23,972 bases of DNA from Muribaculaceae bacterium (GTDB lineage Bacteria > Bacteroidota > Bacteroidia > Bacteroidales > Muribaculaceae). Shown here in pieces: positions 1 through 8,694 of this stretch (positions are counted from its first letter, which is position 1; the number at the start of each line of letters is the position of its first letter). The translations under genes were made by a program, and so were the position numbers. The DNA lies in contig VSPE01000036.1 of the NCBI GenBank assembly GCA_009775225.1, forward strand, positions 1 to 23,972, read 5' to 3'. The notes under the pieces were generated by a model that was not told the DNA's origin, did no database searches, and worked only from the letters and a program-made list of their open reading frames with translations.

Positions 1-109
1 GTCGTCGACGTATAAAAAAACTTTTTAAAATATTTTACCAAGTACCTCTTTGAAATGCCACAATATTGCAAAAGAACGAAGTAGAATATATATTTAACTT
101 ATATTATAG

Positions 110-139
110 TTCGAATACAGAAAATAATTACTATATTTG
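110..139 (+). promoter_or_regulatory. Bacteroidota-type promoter for the alpha-galactosidase operon
   Basis: A perfect -7 box of the TAnnTTTG type (TATATTTG) lies at 132-139. A weak -33 candidate (TTCG) lies at 110-113, 18 nt upstream. Transcription would start near 145, leaving a leader of about 50 nt before the first ATG at 197. The DNA around it is strongly AT-rich. The -7 match is seen directly; the -33 assignment is tentative. Confidence 0.5.
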
Positions 140-196
140 TCGCGAAATACACATATCTGCAAAACAGCAGACCAACAAACCTTTTTTAAGCGCTAA

Positions 197-1579
197 ATGA
201 AACTTAAATTTATAACCCTATTGCTGTTGGCCGCTATAAACACGACTGGCCTCGATGCTACAACTGTAGTTAACAAGTACGGTAAAGACACCAAAGTGTG
301 TGACCCGGTACTGATATATACCGGCGGCCTTAACAAACGTCTGACATGGAACAAGTCCAATCTGCGCCCATGGCTGACCCACATTTATGCCGACGGTCAC
401 ACAGACTGGTTTTTCGATGCTTTCATCTTCAACGAAACGAACTGGTATTCCAAATCCGACGGCGAAACCCGTGTGCTTGTAAACCACGGCGGCGGCCAGC
501 TCCCCGGCACCAAGGCCGACTGGATTGAGTACCTCGACCATATCTTCAGCCCCACCAACGACATAGCAGTGCTCGACGACCTCATCGAGGACTACAAAAC
601 GGGCAGCAACCGCGCCGTAAAGCTCGGTGAGCCTCGCATGCGCCACAAGGTAATCATAGGTATGCCCTACCCGTGTAAAGACGGCCGCGGCACTCCCTAC
701 AACTGCGTGTGGAAAAAATTCAACTTCGGCGAAATCAACGGAGTTGATATGGATTTCTCACGCATCGAACATCGCATAATAGCTTCAAAATGGTTCGTGG
801 ACGAAGCTCTGCGACGCTTCGAAGAGGCCGGCTACAAAAACGTAGACCTGGCTGGCTTCTACTGCCCCGAAGAAACCATGTACACTGTAGGAGACTTTGC
901 AGCAAAAGTAAACCTATATATCAAATCGTTAGGCTATAACACCTACTGGATACCCTACTGGGAAAACAACGACCAGTATGCCCTGAACTGGAAAGACACA
1001 TATAAGTTCGACATGACATGGCGCCAGCCCAACTACTTCTTTGTGGCCAAACCCATGCCTCCCAAATCGCAGCTCATAGAGTGCATAGAGCAGAGCAAGA
1101 AATACGGTCTCGGCCTTGAACTTGAGTTCGAAGCAGAGTCTACCAGCAACGGCCTCCACAGCGCCAATCCCACCATGCACAACCGTCTGATTGACTACAT
1201 CGACGAGTTCGAGCGCCTCGGAGTATGGGAAGAATCGGGTGTAGCACACTACGGCGGTTCGAAAGGCTTCTATCTCATGGCCACTCAAGGAGACTATGTA
1301 GACCGCGCCACAATGGACCGCCTCGCCGACATCGTGATAAACCGTCAGAAAGCTTTCGCAAGCGAATCGGCCGGCATTGATGCCGTAGAAACCGACAACA
1401 GCCGCCCGTTTGCCTACGCCATACAAGGCGGTATCGTGGTAAACGATGCCCCCGATGCCGTAATTTACAGCATTTCGGGCCTCGAGCTTCACCGAGGCGA
1501 AGGCATGTACCCCTGCCCTGCCGGCATCTACATCGTCAGCGACGGACACGGCCGGACATGCAAGACCGCAGTACGCTGA
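197..1579 (+). CDS. Secreted DUF4855 protein with C-terminal GIYIVSDG tail
   Basis: This is a 460-aa exported protein with an N-terminal signal peptide (MKLKFITLLLLAAINTTG, then LDA). Residues about 35-370 match my recollection of DUF4855, a family of unknown activity that looks like a TIM-barrel hydrolase. Landmarks are DGHTDWFFDAF, GEPRMRHKV, GFYCPEETMY (E225/E226), WIPYW, and LELEFEAE (E308, E310, E312). E226 and the LELE pair are kept in all three DUF4855 domains of this operon, so they are candidate catalytic acids. Two cysteines in the CKDGRGTPYNC loop could form a disulfide. From about residue 393 a short tail begins (GIDAVETDN...), with a YSISG strand and a GIYIVSDG segment near the end. 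The same tail ends the 406-aa protein two genes downstream. It is the first gene of a six-gene operon, 32 nt before the next. Family: fairly sure. Activity: unknown. Confidence 0.85.
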   Translation: MKLKFITLLLLAAINTTGLDATTVVNKYGKDTKVCDPVLIYTGGLNKRLTWNKSNLRPWLTHIYADGHTDWFFDAFIFNETNWYSKSDGETRVLVNHGGGQLPGTKADWIEYLDHIFSPTNDIAVLDDLIEDYKTGSNRAVKLGEPRMRHKVIIGMPYPCKDGRGTPYNCVWKKFNFGEINGVDMDFSRIEHRIIASKWFVDEALRRFEEAGYKNVDLAGFYCPEETMYTVGDFAAKVNLYIKSLGYNTYWIPYWENNDQYALNWKDTYKFDMTWRQPNYFFVAKPMPPKSQLIECIEQSKKYGLGLELEFEAESTSNGLHSANPTMHNRLIDYIDEFERLGVWEESGVAHYGGSKGFYLMATQGDYVDRATMDRLADIVINRQKAFASESAGIDAVETDNSRPFAYAIQGGIVVNDAPDAVIYSISGLELHRGEGMYPCPAGIYIVSDGHGRTCKTAVR

Positions 1580-1611
1580 AAAAGGACTATAAAACAAACT
1601 CCTAATACACC

Positions 1612-3759
1612 ATGAGATTACGCAATTATATAACAGCAACTATCACATTTGCCGCAAGTGTGCTCGCCCCCTCGGCAGAAGCATACACCGAGTTTAACCG
1701 TTACGGAACCGACCCATCCACTTCCGACCTCGCACTAATCTATGCCGGCGGCGAGCAGCGCCCGCAGTGGACAGTCGACGAGATAATGCCGTATGTGATA
1801 CACACATATTCCGACGGCCATAAAGACTGGTTCTTCGACTCATTCCTTGTGCTTGAGTTTGCCAACAGTCCCAAAGACCTCGGCTTTCAGAACGGTGTAG
1901 GGCGCAACTACGCCACCAAAGCCGATTGGGAATGGCTCCTCGACCGTCAGCTCGACGGCGCAGTGACCTCGATAGAGCAGGCAGTAAGCATAGGCAAGAG
2001 CACCCTTGGTGAGCCGCGCATGCGCCACAAAATAGTAATGGCTATGCCCGCGCCTATCAAGGCACAGGGCAAGAACTGGGGTGAACTTAATGGCAAAGTG
2101 CTCGATTTCGACACCGAGGAAGACCGCTTCCAGGCCTGCAAGTGGTTTGTGACCGAGCTTATCAAGCGCTTCAAGAACAAGAACTTCAAGAACGTTGACC
2201 TCACCGGCATATACTGGCTCGAAGAGGGTCTGTACACCAACGACAATGTGGTACCGCGTGTCAACGACTGGATATACCGCAACTGCCTGCGTTCGTACTG
2301 GATACCTTACTATGCCAACAACGAGCAATTCAAGTTCAACTGGCACGACAAATACAAGTTCGACGTAGCCTATCAGCAACCCAATTACTTCTTTGAGCGC
2401 AGCACACCCATGAGTCAGCTCGAAGCTGCCTGCGACGAGTCGAAGCGCTATGGCCTTGGCCTCGAAATGGAATTTGAGACACAGGGTACCAGCCGCCTCC
2501 AGCACGACGACCCCGACAGCTACTACGACCGCCTCGTAGACTACATCAACGTATTCAAGAAAAAAGGTGTATTCGAAGAAGCCGCCGTGGCATGGTACTC
2601 GGGCACCAAAGGCTTCCTCGACCTTGCACGTAGCAAGGATGCCAAGAACCATGAAATAGCCGACACCATGGCCTCAATCGTGGCACGCCGCCAGGCAGCC
2701 AAAGCCGCCAAGGCACAATACCCCACCAACGCCATACGCGACCTCGCCCTTATATGGCAGGGAGCTCTGCGCCGCATCGACTGGACTCCCGAGCAGTTCG
2801 AGCCATACGTGGCACATACCTTCGGCGACGGCCATAAAGACTGGCTCTTCGACGGCTACCTCTTCCTCGAAGGCGACATCGACGGAAAAATTCGCTTCAT
2901 ACCCTGGTCCGGTTTCGAAGGCGCCAACAAGGGCCACTGGGAGTGGTATCTCGACCGCCTCTTCGAGAAAGGCAAGAGCCTCGACGCCCTCGACAAGTGC
3001 ATAGGCAAGCTCAAGAACGAAATCGGCGACCCCGGCTTCCGTCATAAAGTAGTGCTTTCGCAGCTCATCCCCGTACCCGGCAACAAACACTGGGGCCAAC
3101 TCAACGGCAAAGACCTCGACTTCGATGTGGTCGACGACCAGTTGGCTGCCTGCCACTGGTTTATCAACCAACTCATAGACCGCTTCAACGCCGCCGGCTA
3201 CGAGAACCTCGACCTGCACGGCATATACTGGCTGGACGAATCCTTCGTCGACAACAAATATCTGCCCCAGAAGCTATCTCCCTTTATCCACGAAAAGGGT
3301 CTCGAATTCTCATGGATACCCTACTTCAAGGCTCGCGGCTACGAGCGCTGGCAGGAAGAAGGCTTCGACATTGCCTATATGCAACCCAACTACGCCTTCA
3401 CCACACCCACCAACCCGGTTCCGGCCAAACAGCTCGACGAGGCCTGCGATATAGCGCGCCACTACGGCCTGAGCCTTGAGTTCGAGTGCGACCACTACTC
3501 TCTCTCTCAGACCCCGAACTCGCTCCAGCACAATATGTGGAACTACATCGACGCCTTCGAGAGAAACGGCGTATGGGATAGCGCCGCCATAGCCTACTAC
3601 ACCGGCAGCAAGGCATTTATCGAAATGGTCGAGAACCCTTCGCCCGGCAACCGCGCCATTATGGACTACTTTGCCAAGAAAATTGTAGACCGCCGCAGCA
3701 ACCCCAAACTCGCACCGGCGTCGTGCTGTAAAAAGGACTGTAAGAAAACAGAAAAATAA
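1612..3759 (+). CDS. Secreted protein with two tandem DUF4855 domains
   Basis: This is a 715-aa exported protein with a signal peptide of about 23 residues ending SAEA. It carries two full DUF4855 domains, at about residues 39-365 and 377-700. Each repeats the family landmarks: DGHKDWFFD / DGHKDWLFD, GEPRMRHKIV / GDPGFRHKVV, YWLEEGLY / YWLDESFV, and GLEMEFE / SLEFECD. The candidate acid pair is E204-E205 in the first domain and D542-E543 in the second, so one position differs conservatively. The second candidate pair is E285/E287 and E623/E625. Unlike its upstream paralogue it has no GIYIVSDG tail; it ends in a short Cys/Lys-rich stretch (SCCKKDCKK). The stop overlaps the next start by one base (TAATG), suggesting translational coupling. 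The likely origin is duplication of a single-domain ancestor. The substrate is unknown; the neighbours suggest a galactose-containing glycan. Confidence 0.85.
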   Translation: MRLRNYITATITFAASVLAPSAEAYTEFNRYGTDPSTSDLALIYAGGEQRPQWTVDEIMPYVIHTYSDGHKDWFFDSFLVLEFANSPKDLGFQNGVGRNYATKADWEWLLDRQLDGAVTSIEQAVSIGKSTLGEPRMRHKIVMAMPAPIKAQGKNWGELNGKVLDFDTEEDRFQACKWFVTELIKRFKNKNFKNVDLTGIYWLEEGLYTNDNVVPRVNDWIYRNCLRSYWIPYYANNEQFKFNWHDKYKFDVAYQQPNYFFERSTPMSQLEAACDESKRYGLGLEMEFETQGTSRLQHDDPDSYYDRLVDYINVFKKKGVFEEAAVAWYSGTKGFLDLARSKDAKNHEIADTMASIVARRQAAKAAKAQYPTNAIRDLALIWQGALRRIDWTPEQFEPYVAHTFGDGHKDWLFDGYLFLEGDIDGKIRFIPWSGFEGANKGHWEWYLDRLFEKGKSLDALDKCIGKLKNEIGDPGFRHKVVLSQLIPVPGNKHWGQLNGKDLDFDVVDDQLAACHWFINQLIDRFNAAGYENLDLHGIYWLDESFVDNKYLPQKLSPFIHEKGLEFSWIPYFKARGYERWQEEGFDIAYMQPNYAFTTPTNPVPAKQLDEACDIARHYGLSLEFECDHYSLSQTPNSLQHNMWNYIDAFERNGVWDSAAIAYYTGSKAFIEMVENPSPGNRAIMDYFAKKIVDRRSNPKLAPASCCKKDCKKTEK

Positions 3760-4979
3760 TGAAGCTCAACAGACTGCTTACTACAGGCCTGCTGTTCGCA
3801 GCAGGCCTCACAGCATCGGCCGCCGGCATCAAGACGATGCGTAACGGCCAAATAACCTTTACCGACAAAACCGCCGAAGGAAACGAAATACGGATAGTGT
3901 TCAACCGCTGCATGGCAAACAATCTCTACACGTTCCAGTCAGTGCTTCTTGACGGCGTGGAGGTTAACCATACCGACAGCGACAACATTGGCCCATTCCT
4001 CATCGGCCCGGGCTGGGTAGGCGGCAACCACACCAACCCCGACGCCACCGGCGCACAGGTACAGTCGGCAAAGACCGTGAGCGTAGAGGCCTATATCGAC
4101 GGCGAGAAAATAAACACCTCGGCAATGAAGAACTATACCGGCGACGTACTCACCGTGAAAGTTGTGAACACCCTCTATATGCCGGGGCAGAGCGTAGAGA
4201 CCTTCGCCACCGAAACCATGACATACATCGTGTCCGGCAACAGCATCGATGTTACAGGCGAACACGCGTTCAGTTGCACCACACCGCAGACCATAGACCG
4301 CTACTACGGCATGCAGTCGATGTTCATCGGCGAAACCGAAGTGCTCACACCGGGCGGCAAGTATTCCACCTGGACGCCGATAGCATCGGTCGACCGCTTC
4401 ACACACATGTCGGCGCCGAATTTCAATACATTCATCGAACACTCGGCCAACGGCTATCAGGCAGCCTGGATGGAGTCTTCGCCTGGCCTTCTCGGCAACC
4501 GTCTGCTCGTACCCGACAACGACGTGGTATTCATAGGCAACTCCTACGGCAAATCGTACCACAAAATCATAGGTTCGCACAGCGTAAAAGCCGGCGACAA
4601 AACCACATGGCACGGGGTATACACCTGGTATAAGACACCTGTTGCCGATAACTGCCGCGGTTCTCAAGCGGGCACCTACAGCTACCGCGGCACCCTTGGC
4701 GGCGTACCCACACTCTTCACGCTCGATGCCGACGGCACCTGCACCGTGGCGCCCGAATGTTCGGCCGGCATAGACAACACCGTCGGCGGAGGCGACGGCA
4801 ACATCCCTTTCGCCCGTAGCGGCGCGGGCTGTATCACTGTAAGCAACGCGCCGGCCGCCACCGTATACAGCCTCACGGGCACAGCCCTGCACCACGGAGA
4901 AGGCATAGTGTACTGCCACCCCGGCATCTACATAGTCTCCGACGGCAAAGGGCGCAGCGTGAAACTGCTCGTAAAATAG
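3759..4979 (+). CDS. Secreted protein of unknown function with GIYIVSDG tail
   Basis: This 406-aa protein has a clear signal peptide (MKLNRLLTTGLLFAAGLTASAAG). I do not recognise the main domain (about residues 24-330). It is rich in Thr, Gly, Asn and aromatic residues with alternating short hydrophobic stretches, which suggests a beta-sandwich. Visible landmarks are GPFLIGPGWVGGNH, WMESSPGLLGNRLLVP, WHGVYTWYKTP and SYRGTLGG. From about residue 338 a tail begins with GIDN, followed by a Gly-rich linker, a YSLTG strand and PGIYIVSDG near the C-terminus. This tail closely resembles that of the first gene in the operon. The ATG overlaps the previous stop by one base. It could be a glycan-binding or glycan-cleaving partner of the DUF4855 proteins, but nothing in the sequence proves this. 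Confidence 0.75.
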   Translation: MKLNRLLTTGLLFAAGLTASAAGIKTMRNGQITFTDKTAEGNEIRIVFNRCMANNLYTFQSVLLDGVEVNHTDSDNIGPFLIGPGWVGGNHTNPDATGAQVQSAKTVSVEAYIDGEKINTSAMKNYTGDVLTVKVVNTLYMPGQSVETFATETMTYIVSGNSIDVTGEHAFSCTTPQTIDRYYGMQSMFIGETEVLTPGGKYSTWTPIASVDRFTHMSAPNFNTFIEHSANGYQAAWMESSPGLLGNRLLVPDNDVVFIGNSYGKSYHKIIGSHSVKAGDKTTWHGVYTWYKTPVADNCRGSQAGTYSYRGTLGGVPTLFTLDADGTCTVAPECSAGIDNTVGGGDGNIPFARSGAGCITVSNAPAATVYSLTGTALHHGEGIVYCHPGIYIVSDGKGRSVKLLVK

Positions 4980-5019
4980 AAAACACACCCTGAAACAGAC
5001 CCTGATACTGACTTCTACT

Positions 5020-6498
5020 ATGAAACACATTCTTGCAGCACTCGCATTGGCTTCGGCCCTTATCCCTGCAGAGGCCGGCGTACCCGAAGTAGTGGCACAC
5101 CGCGGCTACCACCGCGCACCCGGCTCTGCCGAGAACTCTATCCGCGCACTCGTTAAAGCCGACTCCATAGGAGCGGAAAAGTGTGAGTTCGACGTATGGA
5201 TTTCAGCCGACGACGTACTCTATGTGAACCACAACGCCGATGTAGACGGAGTAATCATAGAGACCGCCACATCGGAGACTCTCGACAACTGCAAGCTCAA
5301 GAATGGCGAGAGCGTTCCGCGCCTCGATGCCTTCCTCGACACGGCCAAAACTCTCGACATAGAACTCGTGTTCGAAATGAAGCCCCATAAAGACCGCAGC
5401 CGCGAGGATGTGGCTATGGTAAAGGCTATAAAAATGGTTGCCGACAAGGGCCTCACCGAGCGCACAAGCTACATCACCTTCTCGCGCAACGCCTTCGACA
5501 TCATGGTGCGCGACAGCGGTCGTCCGGTGCTCTACCTCAACGGCGTGAGTCCGCAGGTGCTCAAGGAAATAGGAGGCACAGGCGCAGACTACCACATAAA
5601 CGTATTCCGCAAGAACCCAGACTGGATAAAGCAGCTACACGCCCAGGGCATGCCCGTGAATATCTGGACTGTGGACTCCGAAGCCGACATACAGTGGTGC
5701 ATAGACCACGGTGCCGACCTCATCACCACCAACGAACCTGAGCTGGCCCAACGCCTCATCGCCAAGGCTTACGCTCCGCGCGAGCTCAAGGTAATGAGCT
5801 ATAACCTCCGCTTCGGCGAACTGGCCTCAATGGAGCGTCTCGCCAAGGAAATCAAAGAAGCCGACCCCGACTTCGTGGCTCTTCAGGAAGTGGATGTAAA
5901 CAGCTTCCGCACCGCCGCCAAGTTCAACAACGGCATCAACTTCGTGAACGAGCTGGCACAACGCACAGGCTTGTTCGGCTTCTTCGGCCGCACACTCAAC
6001 TTCAGCGTAAAAGACGGCTACTACGGCGTTGCCATACTCTCGAAGCATCCTGCCGTGAAGGTCGAGACCTTCGAACTGCCCAACCCCAAGGCCGTGGAAC
6101 AGCGCGTGCTACTGCGCGGCGAGTTCCTTCTCGACGGTCACAAACCATTTGTTTTTGCCTCCACACACTTCGACTACACCTCACCCGAAACACAGGAGCT
6201 ACAGGCCCGCTACGTGCTCGGCAAGCTCGACACAGGCATACCCGCTGTGCTCGGAGGTGACTTCAACTGCGAGGCAAGCTCTCCTGCAATAAAGCTCCTC
6301 AGCGAAGACGGAGCAGTGCTCTCGGGTTCCAATCCCACTTTCCCGGCCAAGGCCCCCGAAAAGCGCCTCGACCACATCTTCGGCTTCCCCAAAGCAGCTT
6401 TCAGACTCGAAAGCACACGCGAAGGCACAGCTTCGCCCTACGCCGCATCCGACCACCTGCCCGTAATATCAGTTATCGAAACAGACTTCCGCAAATGA
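5020..6498 (+). CDS. Secreted GDPD - endonuclease/exonuclease/phosphatase fusion
   Basis: This is a 492-aa exported two-domain phosphodiesterase. After a signal peptide (about 19 residues, ending AEA), residues 22-250 form a glycerophosphodiester phosphodiesterase domain: HRG at H27-R28, EN at E38-N39, EFDVW at E56-D58, the catalytic-type His in VNHN (H71), then FEMKPH and the C-terminal NIWTVDSEAD. Residues 257-490 form an EEP domain (the DNase I / inositol phosphatase / sphingomyelinase fold): MSYNLRFG, LQEVD (E290), THFD (H383), GGDFNCE (D414, N416) and SDHLP (D478, H479). Both sets of active-site residues look complete, so both domains are probably active. Together they could split a phosphodiester and then remove or further hydrolyse the phosphate. 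It lies 40 nt after the preceding gene and overlaps the GH36 gene by ATGA, so it is probably translated with the alpha-galactosidases. Domains: sure. Substrate: inferred. Confidence 0.88.
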   Translation: MKHILAALALASALIPAEAGVPEVVAHRGYHRAPGSAENSIRALVKADSIGAEKCEFDVWISADDVLYVNHNADVDGVIIETATSETLDNCKLKNGESVPRLDAFLDTAKTLDIELVFEMKPHKDRSREDVAMVKAIKMVADKGLTERTSYITFSRNAFDIMVRDSGRPVLYLNGVSPQVLKEIGGTGADYHINVFRKNPDWIKQLHAQGMPVNIWTVDSEADIQWCIDHGADLITTNEPELAQRLIAKAYAPRELKVMSYNLRFGELASMERLAKEIKEADPDFVALQEVDVNSFRTAAKFNNGINFVNELAQRTGLFGFFGRTLNFSVKDGYYGVAILSKHPAVKVETFELPNPKAVEQRVLLRGEFLLDGHKPFVFASTHFDYTSPETQELQARYVLGKLDTGIPAVLGGDFNCEASSPAIKLLSEDGAVLSGSNPTFPAKAPEKRLDHIFGFPKAAFRLESTREGTASPYAASDHLPVISVIETDFRK

Positions 6499-8690
6499 AA
6501 CACTCCATGATTATTGCCGCACTCGCAGCCACAATGACTGCGAGCGCCCAACTGCACATCTCCACGCCGACTACCTCGCTGCTGCTGAACGCAGAGCCCG
6601 GCGAACGATTTGAATACATGTACTACGGCGCCGCCCTTGCAGACACCGATATACCTGCGGTAGCGGAGTCCGAAAAACACGTGGACGCCTATCCCGTATA
6701 CGGCATGGATACATTCAATGCCTATACCCTCGCCGCCACTCACGCCGACGGCTCGATGGCGACCGACATGCGCGTGGATAAAGTGAGCGAGAGCACGGAT
6801 AAGGACGGCTCCAAGGTGACACGCGTATCACTAAAAGACACTCTCTATCCCTTCTATATCGACGTATGCTACCGCACATGGCCGGCATGCGACGTGATAG
6901 AGACATGGACAGAAATACGGCACAACGAGAACAAAGCCGTGACTCTCACCGAGTTTCCCTCAGCCTATCTGCCCGTGCGCCGGGGCAATGTATGGCTGAG
7001 CCATATAGACGGCGCCTGGGGCAACGAAGGGCATCTCACACACGAACCCCTCACTCCCGGCATCAAGACTATCCGCAATATCGACGGAGCACGCAACTCG
7101 CAGAACGCACACTCCGAAATCATGCTGAGCCTTGACGGAAAACCGCAGGAACGTACCGGCCGCACCATAGGCGCTGTGCTCTGCTACAGCGGCAACTACG
7201 ACATCAGCATCAACACCGATGCCTCGGCATGGCACCGACTCACTGCCGGCATCGACGCCCACAACTCGGCATACCGCCTTGCCAAAGGCGAGACCTTCCT
7301 CACTCCCGCCGTGGCACTCACATACAGCGAGCGCGGCACCTCGGGCGTGAGCCGCAACATACACCGCTGGGGCCGCGACCACAGGCTGCAACACGCCGAC
7401 CGCGAACGTCCAGTACTCCTCAACTCGTGGGAAGGCATATACTTCGATGTTAACGAGCCTGTTGTAAACAAGATGATGACCGACATAGCCGATATGGGCG
7501 GAGAACTGTTCGTGCTCGACGACGGCTGGTTCGGCACCAAATATCCCCGCAACGGCGACAAGTGGGGTCTCGGCGACTGGGAAATAGACCGCGCCAAGCT
7601 TCCCAACGGCATCACCGACCTGCTCAAATCGGCCGAAGAGAAGGGCCTTAAGTTCGGCATCTGGATTGAGCCTGAAATGGCCAATCTCTACAGCGAGCTC
7701 TATGAGAAACACCCCGACTGGATAATCCAGGCCCCCGGCCGCGACCCCGTATTCGGACGAGGAGGTACCCAGCTCATACTCGACCTCGGCAACCCCGCCG
7801 TGCAAGAACACGTGTTCAAAGTGTTCGACCGACTTATGACCGAATATCCCGCCATAGGCTATATCAAGTGGGACGCCAATATGCCCATAAAGAACCATGG
7901 CTCGCACTATCAGAAAGCCGATGCCCAGAGTCGCCTCTACATAGATTATCACCACGGCTTCGAGAAAGTATGCAAGCGCATACGCGAGAAATATCCCGAC
8001 GTGATGGTACAGGCCTGCGCCTCGGGCGGCGGTCGTGCCAACTGGGGTATCCTGCCCTACTTCGACGAGTTCTGGGTGAGCGACAACACCGACCCGCTCC
8101 AGCGCATCTACATGCAGTGGGGCACAAGCTACTTCTTCCCCGCTATCACACAGGCGGCTCACATATCGGCCTCTCCGTGCCACGCCACCCACCGCGCCAC
8201 TCCTATCAAATACCGCGTAGACGTGGCCATGAGCGGACGCCTCGGCATCGAGCTTCAGCCCTCCCAGATGACAGAGGCCGAGCGAACCTTCTGCAAAGAT
8301 GCCATAGCCACATACAAGGCCGTACGCCCCACCATACAGATGGGCGACCAGTACCGTCTGCACTCGCCTTACGACGGCGACGGTGTGGCAGCTCTGATGT
8401 ATGTTGACGAGCCCCGCGACCATGCCGTATTCTTCTGGTATAAGACCGAGGACTTCCACAACCACCACTATCCCCGCGTGACTATGGACGGCCTCGACCC
8501 CGACAAGAAGTATAAAATCACCGAACTCAACCGCATCGACAAGACTCCGCTGAGCTGCGAGGGTAAAGTATATACCGGCGCGTGGCTCATGGCCAACGGC
8601 CTGGAGCTTCCCTATCGCCACATAGTGGACACCCCCATGATGTCGGACTACTCCAGCCGCGTACTCCGCATTGATGCCATAAACAACTAA
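6495..8690 (+). CDS. Alpha-galactosidase, GH36 family
   Basis: This 731-aa exported enzyme hydrolyses terminal alpha-galactosides. A signal peptide of about 19 residues (ending TASA, then Q) is followed by an N-terminal beta-sandwich domain (about 20-310), a TIM barrel (about 315-640) and a short C-terminal sheet domain. GH36 hallmarks are LLNSWEGIYFD, LDDGWFG, GIWIEPEM, the nucleophile Asp in YIKWDANM (D460), CASGGGR, and the acid/base Asp in WVSDNTDP (residues 527-534, D530 by family alignment). The length fits the family (about 700-750). The start overlaps the previous stop (ATGA), and the next alpha-galactosidase begins 4 nt after its stop. The signal peptide points to the periplasm or surface. 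Typical family substrates are raffinose-type sugars and galactosyl side chains; the actual one here is not shown by the sequence. Confidence 0.93.
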   Translation: MKHSMIIAALAATMTASAQLHISTPTTSLLLNAEPGERFEYMYYGAALADTDIPAVAESEKHVDAYPVYGMDTFNAYTLAATHADGSMATDMRVDKVSESTDKDGSKVTRVSLKDTLYPFYIDVCYRTWPACDVIETWTEIRHNENKAVTLTEFPSAYLPVRRGNVWLSHIDGAWGNEGHLTHEPLTPGIKTIRNIDGARNSQNAHSEIMLSLDGKPQERTGRTIGAVLCYSGNYDISINTDASAWHRLTAGIDAHNSAYRLAKGETFLTPAVALTYSERGTSGVSRNIHRWGRDHRLQHADRERPVLLNSWEGIYFDVNEPVVNKMMTDIADMGGELFVLDDGWFGTKYPRNGDKWGLGDWEIDRAKLPNGITDLLKSAEEKGLKFGIWIEPEMANLYSELYEKHPDWIIQAPGRDPVFGRGGTQLILDLGNPAVQEHVFKVFDRLMTEYPAIGYIKWDANMPIKNHGSHYQKADAQSRLYIDYHHGFEKVCKRIREKYPDVMVQACASGGGRANWGILPYFDEFWVSDNTDPLQRIYMQWGTSYFFPAITQAAHISASPCHATHRATPIKYRVDVAMSGRLGIELQPSQMTEAERTFCKDAIATYKAVRPTIQMGDQYRLHSPYDGDGVAALMYVDEPRDHAVFFWYKTEDFHNHHYPRVTMDGLDPDKKYKITELNRIDKTPLSCEGKVYTGAWLMANGLELPYRHIVDTPMMSDYSSRVLRIDAINN

Positions 8691-8694
8691 TACT

